64,000 nt of DNA. Origin: an uncultured Erythrobacter sp. Lineage in GTDB: Bacteria > Pseudomonadota > Alphaproteobacteria > Sphingomonadales > Sphingomonadaceae. Positions 49,158 through 58,791 of this stretch are shown in pieces (position 1 is the first letter of the stretch; the number at the start of each line of letters is the position of its first letter). The notes under the pieces were generated by a model. It saw only the letters and a program-made list of their open reading frames with translations. It had not been told where the DNA came from and did no database searches. The stretch spans positions 372,001 to 436,000 of the forward strand of contig CANLZP010000002.1 in assembly GCA_947495695.1 (NCBI GenBank). Reading direction: 5' to 3'. The position numbers and the translations under genes are program-made.

Positions 49158-49970
49158 GTGAGCATTACCGAAACCGCCTATGCCAAGATCAATTTGGCGC
49201 TGCACGTCCGCGCGCGGCGTGATGATGGCTATCACGAGCTGGAGACCTTGTTCGCCTTTGTCGATGCAGGCGACACTTTGGTGGCGCGCCCTGCCAATCA
49301 AGACAGCGTCAAAACGCTGGGCGAATTTGCCACTGATATCGATGATCCAATGAATAATCTGGTGGCAAAGGCGCTGGGACTGCTCCCTCGGACAGGCGGA
49401 ATAGAAATCACGCTGGAGAAAAACCTGCCGGTTGCGGCTGGGTTGGGCGGCGGTTCTGCCGATGCGGGCGCTGTTTTCCGGATTGTCGAGCACATGCATG
49501 GGTTGCCCGATGATTGGCGCGAGCGTGCCTCAAAACTCGGGGCGGATGTGCCCTGCTGCGTTCGCAGCGAGACCACCATCGGGCGAGGTACGGGCGCGCA
49601 ACTTCAAACGGTCGCATGCGATCTGTCCGGCGTGCCCGTGCTGCTCGTCAATCCACGTTTGCCGGTTCATACGGGCCCTGTATTCAAGGTGTGGGACGGC
49701 GTGGACCGCGGCCCCTTAACCGATGGCGATGCGCGCGCGATTGCATTGGCGGGGCGCAATGATCTGCGCGATCCAGCGATCTCGCTTTGCCCACCCATCG
49801 CACAGTTGCTCGGTGCTTTAGAGACAACGGACGCCTGGCTTAGCAATATGTCGGGATCAGGCGCGACCTGTTTCGCGCTGTTTGATGACATTGCGCAGCG
49901 CGATCATGCGGCACAGCAAATCGCTGAGTTGTTTCCGCTTTACTGGCAATTGTCGGGCAAATTGCGCTAA
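49158..49970 (+). CDS. ispE: 4-diphosphocytidyl-2-C-methyl-D-erythritol kinase
   Basis: IspE phosphorylates CDP-methylerythritol in the MEP pathway of isoprenoid synthesis. The 270-residue GHMP kinase starts at GTG 49158 with AYAKINLALHV and RRDDGYHELETLFAFVD. It has the ATP loop PVAAGLGGGSADAGA and the C-terminal MSGSGATCFALF. The 230 bases before it hold no gene or clear signal that I can see. Confidence 0.95.
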   Translation: MSITETAYAKINLALHVRARRDDGYHELETLFAFVDAGDTLVARPANQDSVKTLGEFATDIDDPMNNLVAKALGLLPRTGGIEITLEKNLPVAAGLGGGSADAGAVFRIVEHMHGLPDDWRERASKLGADVPCCVRSETTIGRGTGAQLQTVACDLSGVPVLLVNPRLPVHTGPVFKVWDGVDRGPLTDGDARAIALAGRNDLRDPAISLCPPIAQLLGALETTDAWLSNMSGSGATCFALFDDIAQRDHAAQQIAELFPLYWQLSGKLR

Positions 49971-49980
49971 ACCCATTGCG

Positions 49981-50706
49981 ATGATGATTGATAATCTGCC
50001 CTATCACCAAATTGGTGAACCCCAACGCGGCGGTATCGTCTGTGTAGCCGATCACGCATCCAATCACGTACCGCCCGACATTCCGCTCGGCATTCCAGAC
50101 GCCTTGTTAGACAACCATATTGCGGTCGACATCGGGGTGGCTGGCGTCGCTGGCCGATTGGCGCGGCGGCACAATATTGCCGCCCACTTGGCCACTGTTA
50201 GCCGATTGGTGTGCGATCTTCATCGCGAAGAGGATAACCCGGCAGTGGTTCCGGCCCAAAGCGATGGCCATCTGATCCCGGGCAACATCGGCGCGGACGT
50301 AGAGAAGCGATTGGCGACGTTTCACAGACCGTATCACGCAGCCTTGGCCAAGTGGCTGGACGCGGCTGACCCTGAACTTATCGTATCATTGCACAGCTTT
50401 ACGCCTAAACTGGCAGTGAGCGACGAGGATCGTCCATGGCAAGTTGCTCTGCTGTATAATCAGGATGATCGCGCAGCCCGCCATGCAATTCGATTGTTCG
50501 AAGAACTGGGGCTAACCGTGGGCGATAACGAGCCTTATTCCGGCCGAGAATTGAACGCGACGATGAATAGACATGCAGAGGCGCATGGGCGTCACTATCT
50601 TGCGCTGGAGATCAGACAGGACCTGATCATGAACCGGGCAGATCAGTCGCGCTGGGCTGGGATGGTTGGCGATGTAGCAAACAGGGTTGCGTTGGCGCTG
50701 GAGTAA
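49981..50706 (+). CDS. N-formylglutamate amidohydrolase family protein
   Basis: The 241-residue protein has [46 protein letters not shown] and [10 protein letters not shown], the motif series of the PF05013 family (HutG-like). Members release formate from N-formylglutamate in histidine breakdown, though many act on other N-acyl amino acids. Two in-frame ATGs (49981, 49984) start it, 10 bases after ispE. No other hut gene is in the window. Confidence 0.88.
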   Translation: MMIDNLPYHQIGEPQRGGIVCVADHASNHVPPDIPLGIPDALLDNHIAVDIGVAGVAGRLARRHNIAAHLATVSRLVCDLHREEDNPAVVPAQSDGHLIPGNIGADVEKRLATFHRPYHAALAKWLDAADPELIVSLHSFTPKLAVSDEDRPWQVALLYNQDDRAARHAIRLFEELGLTVGDNEPYSGRELNATMNRHAEAHGRHYLALEIRQDLIMNRADQSRWAGMVGDVANRVALALE

Positions 50707-50761
50707 AGGCAGGGACTTTTCAAATATTGCCCCTGGGGCACGAAATTCGACGGGAAGTTAT

Positions 50762-52483
50762 ATGTCTACGCGTTTTGATAAGACCAAATTGCCCAGCCGG
50801 CACGTCTCTGTTGGCCCCGAGCGCGCGCCGCATCGCTCGTATTATTATGCGATGGGAATGACCGAGGAAGAGATCAATCGACCCTTTGTGGCGATTGCTT
50901 CAGCGGGCAATGACAGTGCGCCATGCAACACCACGCTGGACCCGCAAGCCAATATCTGCCGCGAGGGCGTGATCCAGGGCGGGGGAACCCCGCGACGTTT
51001 CAATACCATCACCGTGACCGACGGCATTGCGATGGGTCATCAGGGCATGAAAAGCTCGCTGATCAGCCGCGAGATTATTGCCGATTCGGTTGAAGTTTCG
51101 GTGCGCGGCCATTGTTACGACGCGTTGGTTACCTTTGCTGGCTGCGACAAGAGCTTGCCCGGCATGATGATGAGCATGCTGCGGCTCAATATACCCTCCA
51201 TCTTTGTTTATGGTGGTTCGATCCTTCCGGGCACACATCGCGGCAAAGATGTGACGGTGGTGGATGTGTTCGAAGCGGTGGGCCAGCACGCTGCTGGCAA
51301 TTGTCCGCTGCAAGAGCTCATTGAGCTTGAGAAAGTGGCTTGTCCGGGGCACGGCGCGTGCGGTGGCCAGTTTACCGCCAACACTATGGCGTGCGTGGGT
51401 GAGGCCATCGGATTGTCCTTGCCAAACAGCAATATGTCTCCTGCTCCTTATAAATCACGTGATGATATTGCAGTGGCCGCTGGCAAGCAGGTGATGGAGC
51501 TGCTGGCGCTCAATCTGCGACCGCGCGACATCTGTACGAAAGCGGCGTTCGAAAATGCGGCGCGCGTGGTTGCGGCCACTGGTGGATCGACCAATGCGGC
51601 CTTGCATCTTCCGGCCATGGCAAGCGAATGCGGAATTGAATTTGACCTGTTCGACGTCGCCGAGATCTTCAAATCAACACCCTACATTGCCGACTTGAAG
51701 CCGGGCGGGAAATATGTCGCCAAGGATATGCACGAGGCTGGCGGGGTCTACATGGGTATGAAGACGCTGCTGGACGGCGGTTTTCTCGATCCCAATCCAA
51801 TGACCGTTACCGGCAAGACTTTGGGCGAGAATATCGAGGAAATCACCTGGAATCCCGATCAAAAGGTGTTCTACGATGTGAAGCAACCAATAACGCCAAC
51901 CGGTGGTGTGGTGGGCCTAAAGGGTTCGCTCGCCCCTGATGGAGCCATTGTAAAGGTGGCGGGCATGGAACGCCTACAATTCACCGGGCCCGCGCGCGTT
52001 TTTGATTGCGAGGAAGATGCCTTCTCCGCCGTAGAAAAACGAGACATTGCAGAAGGTTGCGTGATTGTCATCCGCTATGAAGGCCCCAAGGGTGGCCCAG
52101 GTATGCGCGAAATGCTGTCCACCACAGCCGCGCTGTACGGGCAGGGTATGGGCGAAAAAGTCGCCCTGATAACCGATGGCCGTTTCTCGGGTGCAACGCG
52201 CGGCTTCTGCATTGGTCATGTTGGCCCGGAAGCGGCCGATGGCGGCCCCATCGCGCTGATCGAAGACGGTGACACCATTGCAATCGATGCAGTGGCAGGC
52301 ACCATTGATCTGGAGGTGAACGCAGAAGTGCTTGCCGAGCGCAAATCACGCTGGGAACCACGCAGCAACGACTATCAGTCGGGCGCATTGTGGCGCTTTG
52401 CCCAGAATGTCGGACCAGCCAGCAAGGGCGCATTGACCCATCCCGGCGCTTCGGCTGAAACCCACACATATGCGGATATTTGA
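50762..52483 (+). CDS. ilvD: Dihydroxy-acid dehydratase
   Basis: IlvD dehydrates dihydroxy acids in valine/isoleucine synthesis using an Fe-S cluster. The 573-residue protein has the cluster cysteines in [15 protein letters not shown] and [13 protein letters not shown], plus [20 protein letters not shown] near the C-terminus. Against the related Edd, the length and the opening [21 protein letters not shown] fit IlvD. ATG 50762 follows GGGAAG. Confidence 0.94.
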   Translation: MSTRFDKTKLPSRHVSVGPERAPHRSYYYAMGMTEEEINRPFVAIASAGNDSAPCNTTLDPQANICREGVIQGGGTPRRFNTITVTDGIAMGHQGMKSSLISREIIADSVEVSVRGHCYDALVTFAGCDKSLPGMMMSMLRLNIPSIFVYGGSILPGTHRGKDVTVVDVFEAVGQHAAGNCPLQELIELEKVACPGHGACGGQFTANTMACVGEAIGLSLPNSNMSPAPYKSRDDIAVAAGKQVMELLALNLRPRDICTKAAFENAARVVAATGGSTNAALHLPAMASECGIEFDLFDVAEIFKSTPYIADLKPGGKYVAKDMHEAGGVYMGMKTLLDGGFLDPNPMTVTGKTLGENIEEITWNPDQKVFYDVKQPITPTGGVVGLKGSLAPDGAIVKVAGMERLQFTGPARVFDCEEDAFSAVEKRDIAEGCVIVIRYEGPKGGPGMREMLSTTAALYGQGMGEKVALITDGRFSGATRGFCIGHVGPEAADGGPIALIEDGDTIAIDAVAGTIDLEVNAEVLAERKSRWEPRSNDYQSGALWRFAQNVGPASKGALTHPGASAETHTYADI

Positions 52484-52566
52484 GGCCCAGACCGGCTTGA
52501 TTTTGACGGGCGAGACCTCGCGTCCAATCGCGAGACCTAGGGTAGACCTCGCCAGATCCCCTCGAG

Positions 52567-53973
52567 ATGCCCATGGTTGACGCGCAAGTTCTGACCGTTG
52601 CACAAATGCGGGCTGCCGAGCAGGCTCTGATCGAACAGGGTTCCAGCATTGATGCGCTAATGAGCATTGCGGGTGAGGGGGCTGGGCAATGGGTTTGGCG
52701 CGCCGCAGCCGGACGACCTGTTACCGTGCTGTGCGGCCCAGGCAACAATGGCGGCGATGGCTATGTCATTGCAGAATTTTTGCGCCAACGCGGGTTGCCG
52801 GTGCAAATTGTCTCGCCCATCGAGCCCAAGACCGATGCGGCCAAAAATGCGCGCGCGCAATATTCGGACGAGGTGTTGGACTCAGGCTCTGAGGCCAACG
52901 GTGATATTCTGGTTGATTGCCTGTTCGGCTCTGGCCTCACGAGGCCCTTGTCGGCAGAATTGGCGGTAATGCTGCTCGATCTGGCCGAGCGTCATGCCTA
53001 TCGCATCGCGATTGATGTGCCGTCCGGGATCGAGAGCGATAGTGGTGAGCCGCTCAACGAAAGATTGCCGGATTACGATCTGGCGCTGGCGTTGGGTGCA
53101 TGGAAATTTGCCCATTGGCGGCTGCCTGCTCGCAGTATGATGGGCGAGAAACGTCTGGTCCCGATCGGGATCGAGCCAGTGGAGGGTGCAGCGCATCTGA
53201 TTGCGCGCCCCGAAATTCAGCAACCCGGTGCCGATGCGCACAAATATCGCCGTGGATTATGCGCCATAATCGGCGGTGAGATGCCGGGCGCGACCCTGCT
53301 GGCGAGCGAGGCCGCCATGCGGGCAGGCGCTGGCTATGTGAAGCTTATGGCTGCCAGCCATCCAACCTCGCACATCCCAGCGGGCCTGGTTGTCAGCCAC
53401 GGCGCGTTGGATAGCGAGTTAGCCGACGAACGGATTGAGGCCATCCTTGTCGGGCCGGGGTTGGGCCGAACTGACGTCGCTGTGTCGCGGCTGCAAAGCG
53501 CCTTGCACACTGGCAAGCCGTGCCTGATCGACGCCGATGCGCTGGTCCTGCTCAAACCCGATATGTTGGGCAGGCATGGCCAACTGCTGGCAACGCCGCA
53601 TGAGGGCGAGCTTGACGCCATGTGTCGCCATTTTGGCATCCTGGCGGGTAGCAGACAGGCACGGGCGCAGGCGCTCGCCATTCGCAGTGGAATTACCATT
53701 GTGGCCAAGGGCCCCGACACCATTATCGCTGCGCCCGATGGGCGCTTGGCTCTTGCGCCACCTGCCACCAGCTGGCTGTCCGTGGCTGGCACGGGCGATA
53801 TACTGGCGGGAATGGCGGTAAGCCGCATGGCGACCGGCAAGGCGCCGTTTGAGGCCGCGTGCGAAGCGGTCTGGCTGCATGGGACAGCTGCCAGCCTGTG
53901 CGGCGCTGCTTTTACGGCCGATGATCTGGCTGGAATGACGTCGCGGGCTATGGCAATGGCCTTGCGTAAATGA
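52567..53973 (+). CDS. nnr: Bifunctional NAD(P)H-hydrate epimerase / ADP-dependent dehydratase
   Basis: The 468-residue protein repairs hydrated NAD(P)H. The N-terminal YjeF epimerase domain has LCGPGNNGGDGYVIAEFL and DCLFGSGLTRPL. The C-terminal kinase-like dehydratase domain has KYRRGLCAIIGGEMPGA, VGPGLGRTD, TPHEGELDAM and the catalytic SVAGTGDILAGM. Its end overlaps the next gene as ATGA. Confidence 0.94.
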   Translation: MPMVDAQVLTVAQMRAAEQALIEQGSSIDALMSIAGEGAGQWVWRAAAGRPVTVLCGPGNNGGDGYVIAEFLRQRGLPVQIVSPIEPKTDAAKNARAQYSDEVLDSGSEANGDILVDCLFGSGLTRPLSAELAVMLLDLAERHAYRIAIDVPSGIESDSGEPLNERLPDYDLALALGAWKFAHWRLPARSMMGEKRLVPIGIEPVEGAAHLIARPEIQQPGADAHKYRRGLCAIIGGEMPGATLLASEAAMRAGAGYVKLMAASHPTSHIPAGLVVSHGALDSELADERIEAILVGPGLGRTDVAVSRLQSALHTGKPCLIDADALVLLKPDMLGRHGQLLATPHEGELDAMCRHFGILAGSRQARAQALAIRSGITIVAKGPDTIIAAPDGRLALAPPATSWLSVAGTGDILAGMAVSRMATGKAPFEAACEAVWLHGTAASLCGAAFTADDLAGMTSRAMAMALRK

Positions 53974-55196
53974 ACCAGCCACAAACTATTGTCAGAATAG
54001 CCGCGCGCGGAGATGGCGTCACGGCAGAGGGCCTCCATGTCGCAGGGGCAGCGCCTGGTGACACCATCCTGCCCGACGGCACTGTCGAGCATGGGGCCCA
54101 TCATGCCACACCGCCGTGCCGTCATTTTGGCACATGCGGCGGGTGCGATCTGCAACATCTGGATGACGAGGCGCTGGCTGGCTTCATAACCGATCGGGTG
54201 CGCTTTGCTGCCGAAGGGCAGGGGTTGGAGATATCCGAATTGCTTCCAACCCATGTGTCTCCACCGCATTCTCGCAGGCGCGCAACCATGCATGCAATGG
54301 CGGCAAAAAGCGGGACATTACTTGGATTTAAAGAGCGTGGTTCACACCGTTTAGTCAATTTGAAGCAGTGTGAAATTCTCGATCCCAAGCTGTTTGCTTT
54401 GGTAAAACCCTTGCGGCGTTTCGTGGACCGTTTTGGCGGAAAAGCTGCGGTGGATATTACCCTGTCCCTGTCGGATCAGGGCGTGGAATGCAGTTTGAAG
54501 AACATTGCTTTGGAAGGGTTGGAAGCGACCGAGGCGGCGCTCGCCTTCGCTCAGGACAATGGACTGGCCCGGTTAAGCATCGATCAGGGCTATGGTCCAG
54601 AAACCGTGTGGGAACCCGAGCCGTTGACGCAAAGCCTGTCTGGCGTGCCCGTGCCTGTCCCCGGTGGCGCGTTCTTGCAGGCAACCCCGGATGCTGAACA
54701 ACGCATGGTGGCTGACGCGCAGGAATGGTTGTCCGGTGCGCAAACAATAGCGGATTTGTTCGCCGGGCTGGGGACGTTCGCATTTGCGCTCGCTGATATT
54801 GCCAAGGCGGGCAACCCCAAGGAGGGCAATGCCAAAGTCGTAGCGGTTGAGGCGGCCAGCGCGTCGCATCTGGCCTGTAAGGCCGCTGCCAATATGCGGC
54901 AGAGACCGGTCACGGCAGTGCATCGCGACCTATTCCGTAATCCGTTGCAGCCCGATGAGATCGACAGATTTGATGCCGTCTTGCTCGATCCACCTCGGGC
55001 CGGAGCACGCGAGCAGATCGACCAAATCGCGCAGAGCCAAATTGGCCGTGTGGTCTATGTCAGTTGCAATCCGTCGAGCTGGGCAAAGGATGCCAAGCGG
55101 TTGATTGATGCCGGTTTTACTTTGGAGAAATTGCGGCCCGTCGGACAATTCCGCTGGTCCACCCATGTCGAACTGACGAGCTATTTCACGCGCTAG
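53970..55196 (+). CDS. TrmA/RlmD-family RNA (uracil-5) methyltransferase
   Basis: The 408-residue protein has Fe-S cysteines in PPCRHFGTCGGCDLQHL and KQCEIL, the SAM motif DLFAGLGTFAFALA, LLDPPRAGAREQ, and the catalytic VSCNPSSWAKDA. This is the RumA/RlmD layout of enzymes that methylate U in 23S rRNA. A TRAM domain is reduced to a short N-terminal stretch. It is coupled to nnr by a four-base overlap. Confidence 0.9.
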   Translation: MNQPQTIVRIAARGDGVTAEGLHVAGAAPGDTILPDGTVEHGAHHATPPCRHFGTCGGCDLQHLDDEALAGFITDRVRFAAEGQGLEISELLPTHVSPPHSRRRATMHAMAAKSGTLLGFKERGSHRLVNLKQCEILDPKLFALVKPLRRFVDRFGGKAAVDITLSLSDQGVECSLKNIALEGLEATEAALAFAQDNGLARLSIDQGYGPETVWEPEPLTQSLSGVPVPVPGGAFLQATPDAEQRMVADAQEWLSGAQTIADLFAGLGTFAFALADIAKAGNPKEGNAKVVAVEAASASHLACKAAANMRQRPVTAVHRDLFRNPLQPDEIDRFDAVLLDPPRAGAREQIDQIAQSQIGRVVYVSCNPSSWAKDAKRLIDAGFTLEKLRPVGQFRWSTHVELTSYFTR

Positions 55197-55201
55197 GCTC
55201 G

Positions 55202-55230
55202 GCAACAGGCCATGCCTCAGGACATGTTGC
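55202..55230. other. Hairpin in the convergent gap
   Basis: GCAACA at 55202-55207 pairs with TGTTGC at 55225-55230, with a partly paired inner part. It lies between the ends of the RNA methyltransferase gene and the facing acyl carrier protein gene. No T run follows on either strand, so terminator function is only a guess. Confidence 0.3.
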
Positions 55231-55235
55231 GGTGA

Positions 55236-55553
55236 CTAGCCTTCGATAATCTTGGCTTCGGCAAACCCCAGCAAGCCACCATAGGTTTCCAGCATCTCGC
55301 CATCCACGTCATCGTCTTCGATGATGATATCCAGGCGATCTTCCATTTCGGTCAGCAGGCCTGCCACGGCCATGGAATCCAACTCAGGCAGATGCCCAAA
55401 CAACCCGGTGTCCCCATCAAATCCGGCGACATCGTCTGCATCCAGCCCAAGGACATCGATCAGTATTTGTTTCAGATGTTTATCAATAGCGGCGCGGCTC
55501 ATCCCGAAGGGGGACGGCGCTTGCTCTTCTTCAACAACATTCTGGCCAGTCAT
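55236..55553 (-). CDS. Acyl carrier protein (exosortase-A-associated type)
   Basis: The 105-residue protein has an ACP fold with the phosphopantetheine serine in LPELDSMAVAGLLTEME (the DS of the DSL/DSM motif), preceded by a longer than usual N-terminus. It stands opposite an acyl-CoA ligase and PLP-decarboxylase of the type found beside exosortase systems, so it probably carries their product. ATG 55553 is preferred to TTG 55559. Confidence 0.82.
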   Translation of the reverse strand: MTGQNVVEEEQAPSPFGMSRAAIDKHLKQILIDVLGLDADDVAGFDGDTGLFGHLPELDSMAVAGLLTEMEDRLDIIIEDDDVDGEMLETYGGLLGFAEAKIIEG

Positions 55554-55731
55554 GGACAAGGGCTTTCCTCGTGTAAACGGGCGCTCGCCTTAGCTTTGTG
55601 TTGCTTGGGAGGCAAGCGTGTCAGTCCAGTATTGTCCCTTTGCGGGGCAAATACGCAAGATTGATGCATGGCCGTTCAAAACGGTGACGCACCGGCTGAC
55701 AGAAAGCGTTTGAGCCTGTAGCAATCGGCAG

Positions 55732-57258
55732 ATGTCCAACATTCCAGATCCTTTGCCAAAACCGCTTGACCATCTGGCGGAATGCGGCGCGCGCGATGAT
55801 CCAGCCTTGATCCTGCGCGATGTTACCCTGACCCATGGCGAGCTGGGCAAGCGGGTAGGGCTGCTGGCCGGTTGGCTGGGGCAGCAATTACCAACGCCAG
55901 GTGCGCGGGTCGCGACATGGGCGGCAAAGGGCGAACTGACCTGTTTAATGCCACTTGCCGCAGCGCGTGCGGGCGTAGTGCATGTGCCGATCAACCCCTT
56001 GCTGAAACGCGCGCAGGCCGCGCATATTCTGGCCGACAGTGGCGCAATGATGCTGATCGCGAACAAGGCTCGCCTCAAATCGCTTGAGGAAGGCGATTGT
56101 GGGGCAGGTTGCGCGGCATGGGAGGAAGGGCAGGCGCTGGAGGCGGCGTTCGCTGGCGGTCTGGCTCTACCGGCCTCAGCGCATGATCCAAACGATCTGA
56201 CGGCGATCCTCTACACCAGTGGCTCAACCGGCAGGCCCAAAGGCGTCATGCTCAGCCACGCAAATTTGTGGCTGGGCGCAGTGAGCGTGGCCCATTATCT
56301 GAAACTGAGCGCCGATGATGTGACATTGGCGGTGTTGCCGCTGTCATTTGACTATGGCCAAAATCAATTGCTGAGCACGTGGCTGGCTGGGGGAAGCGTT
56401 GCTCCGTTGGACTATCTCTTCCCACGTGACGTCATGAAGGCGTGTGCGAAGTATAACATCACCACATTGGCCGCTGTGCCGCCCTTATGGGTGCAATTGA
56501 CCGAGTTGGAATGGAGTGAAGATTCCACCCAGGCGATGCGGCGTCTGACCAATAGCGGCGGCGCGTTGACCCGCGATTTGGTGACCGACCTACGCGGCAT
56601 TTTCTCCGATGCGCATTTGTTCGCCATGTATGGTTTGACCGAGGCGTTTCGCTCCACCTTCCTCGACCCCGATCTGATCGACACACATCCTACTTCGATG
56701 GGCACAGCCATTCCCTTTGCAGAGATTCTGGTGGTTGATGACGATGGACAGCTGGCCGAGCCGGGCGAGGAGGGCGAGCTGGTGCATTGTGGGCCTCTGG
56801 TGGCGCAAGGGTATTGGCAAGACCGGGAACGCACCGCGCAACGGTTCAAACCGGCTCCTGTGGCCTCAAACTATGGCGGAATGGCGGTGTGGTCGGGCGA
56901 TAGGGTCCGGCGCGATCATGACGGCCTGCTTTATTTCGTCGGTCGCCGCGATGCGATGATCAAAAGCGCAGGCAACCGTATCTCTCCGCAAGAGGTGGAG
57001 GAAGCTGCCATCGCCAGCGGTATGGTGGCCGAGGCTATTGCTCTGGGCATTCCCGATGATAGGTTGGGCCATGCGGTCCATCTGATTGTCCGAACATCGG
57101 GCGATGTTGCCGATGCAGATGCTCAATTGCCCAAATATCTCAGCCGGGAACTGCCCAATTTTATGCAACCTAAAGTGATCCATTGGCGCGATGTCATGCC
57201 CCTCAACCCCAATGGCAAGATTGATCGCACCGCTCTGTACCGGGAATTGACCGAATGA
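55732..57258 (+). CDS. Acyl-CoA ligase (AMP-forming), exosortase-A-system-associated type
   Basis: The 508-residue protein has the ANL motifs LYTSGSTGRPKGVMLSH, MYGLTEAFRSTFLDP, GDRVRRDHDG and the C-terminal NPNGKIDRTAL. The TEAFRSTFL segment and neighbours match the exosortase-associated ligase family that I recall as TIGR03098. It likely loads an acid onto the adjacent ACP. The gap 55554-55731 is shared with the divergent ACP gene. Its end overlaps the decarboxylase gene as ATGA. Confidence 0.85.
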   Translation: MSNIPDPLPKPLDHLAECGARDDPALILRDVTLTHGELGKRVGLLAGWLGQQLPTPGARVATWAAKGELTCLMPLAAARAGVVHVPINPLLKRAQAAHILADSGAMMLIANKARLKSLEEGDCGAGCAAWEEGQALEAAFAGGLALPASAHDPNDLTAILYTSGSTGRPKGVMLSHANLWLGAVSVAHYLKLSADDVTLAVLPLSFDYGQNQLLSTWLAGGSVAPLDYLFPRDVMKACAKYNITTLAAVPPLWVQLTELEWSEDSTQAMRRLTNSGGALTRDLVTDLRGIFSDAHLFAMYGLTEAFRSTFLDPDLIDTHPTSMGTAIPFAEILVVDDDGQLAEPGEEGELVHCGPLVAQGYWQDRERTAQRFKPAPVASNYGGMAVWSGDRVRRDHDGLLYFVGRRDAMIKSAGNRISPQEVEEAAIASGMVAEAIALGIPDDRLGHAVHLIVRTSGDVADADAQLPKYLSRELPNFMQPKVIHWRDVMPLNPNGKIDRTALYRELTE

Positions 57259-58481
57259 AACCGCTTGGCCCAATTCCTGAAGGCTATCAGACGCTTGACG
57301 GCGAGCTTGCTGTCGGTGGACGCACCGCCAGTCAATTGGCACAGCAGGCCGGACAAACCCCGCTGTTTGTCTATTCGACCCAGCATCTGGACAGGCGAAT
57401 GGCGGCTTTGCGCGCGGCGATGCCTGATCGCTTGGGCATAAATTACGCTGTCAAAGCCAACCCGTTTGAGCCTGTGCTGCGGCACATGGCAGGGTTGGTA
57501 GACGGTTTTGATATCGCTTCGGCGGGCGAATTGTCGATTGCGCAGGCTGCCGGGATCGATCCAACGCGGGTCAGCTTTGCCGGGCCGGGCAAGCGTGACG
57601 GAGAGCTGGAAGCAGCGATCTCTGCCGGCGTGACGCTAAATTGCGAGTCCGAAGGGGAGGCCGCACGCACTCTGGCGATAGGGGAGCGCTTGGGCATCGC
57701 GCCGCGCATGGCGATCCGGGTCAATCCGGAGTTTGAATTGCGCGGATCGGGTATGAAGATGGGTGGGGGTGCCAAGCCATTTGGAGTGGATGCGCATCGC
57801 GTTCCTGACCTTGCCAAACAGATCATCGCATCGGGCGCGGAATGGCGCGGCCTGCATATCTTCACTGGCAGCCAGGCGTTGAATGTCGAAGCTATCATAG
57901 AAACGCAAGCTAATGTGTTGAAATTGGCAGAAACTCTCTCTGATCAGATTGACGCGCCTTTGCCTAAATTGAACATGGGAGGTGGCTTTGGTATCCCCTA
58001 TTTCCCCGGTGATGAAGCGTTGGATCTTGCTCCGATTGGCGACGCACTGGATCGGTTGTTCGATCAATTGCCAGACAGGCTAGCCGAGACGGATTTCTGT
58101 ATCGAGTTGGGGCGCTATCTGGTGGGCGAGGCTGGGGTCTATCTCACCCGGATTGTCGACAAGAAGGACAGCCACGATCTAACCTATCTTATCACCGACG
58201 GGGGGCTGCATCACCAATTGGCTGCCTCGGGCAATTTTGGAACCGTGGTCCGGCGCAATTATCCTGTCGCGATCGCAAGCCGGTATGATGCCGAGCCCGA
58301 AGAAGTGGTCAATGTGGTGGGGTGCCTGTGCACGCCGCTCGACCGATTGGCGGACAAAGCCCATTTGCCGGCGGCCAAAGTGGGCGATCTGGTCGCAGTG
58401 TTCTGTGCCGGTGCTTATGGCGCAACGGCCTCTCCAGCAGCGTTTTTGGGGCAGGGACCGGCGGCAGAAATACTGGTTTGA
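57255..58481 (+). CDS. PLP-dependent decarboxylase, exosortase-A-system-associated type
   Basis: The 408-residue protein is a fold-III PLP enzyme like diaminopimelate decarboxylase. It has INYAVKANP with the PLP lysine, GFDIASAGELSIA, SFAGPGKRD, NMGGGFGIPYFPGDE and FCAGAYGAT. The GSGMKMGGGAKPFGVD stretch and the context fit the exosortase-associated subgroup (recalled as TIGR03099). The substrate is unknown; a lysine- or ornithine-like amino acid is plausible. It is translationally coupled to the ligase. Confidence 0.87.
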   Translation: MKPLGPIPEGYQTLDGELAVGGRTASQLAQQAGQTPLFVYSTQHLDRRMAALRAAMPDRLGINYAVKANPFEPVLRHMAGLVDGFDIASAGELSIAQAAGIDPTRVSFAGPGKRDGELEAAISAGVTLNCESEGEAARTLAIGERLGIAPRMAIRVNPEFELRGSGMKMGGGAKPFGVDAHRVPDLAKQIIASGAEWRGLHIFTGSQALNVEAIIETQANVLKLAETLSDQIDAPLPKLNMGGGFGIPYFPGDEALDLAPIGDALDRLFDQLPDRLAETDFCIELGRYLVGEAGVYLTRIVDKKDSHDLTYLITDGGLHHQLAASGNFGTVVRRNYPVAIASRYDAEPEEVVNVVGCLCTPLDRLADKAHLPAAKVGDLVAVFCAGAYGATASPAAFLGQGPAAEILV

Positions 58482-58584
58482 CCGCTGATTTACGCTTAGC
58501 ACGCGCTTACTAACCCAATTTTCATGCCTTTGCGCCAGTATGCTGAGCTGCGATCGATTGCGAAGCTGCGAAAAGGTTTAGGCT

Positions 58585-58779
58585 GTGAAGAACGAACATT
58601 GCGAAGCGGATCCTGCCACATCGGCCGAATTGACCGAATTGCAGGAATTGGTTGAACGTCAGGCGAACCAGCTGGAAGCGCTTGAGGCGAAACTGGACAA
58701 TCAGGAGCAGTCGCTGCGCCATGTCCTGGGCATGATGATCGAGTGGATGGAAGAAGGCAAGTCGCGCGAGGCCGCATAA
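58585..58779 (+). CDS. Small coiled-coil protein
   Basis: The 64-residue product starts at GTG 58585 and is nearly all helix with heptad-like spacing (ELTELQELVERQANQLEALEAKLDNQ). I do not recognise a family. AAAGG stands upstream. It lies 103 bases after the decarboxylase and its end nearly touches the convergent zapE gene. It could be a small partner protein, but this is a guess. Confidence 0.6.
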   Translation: MKNEHCEADPATSAELTELQELVERQANQLEALEAKLDNQEQSLRHVLGMMIEWMEEGKSREAA

Positions 58780-58791
58780 GCCCAACGACAC

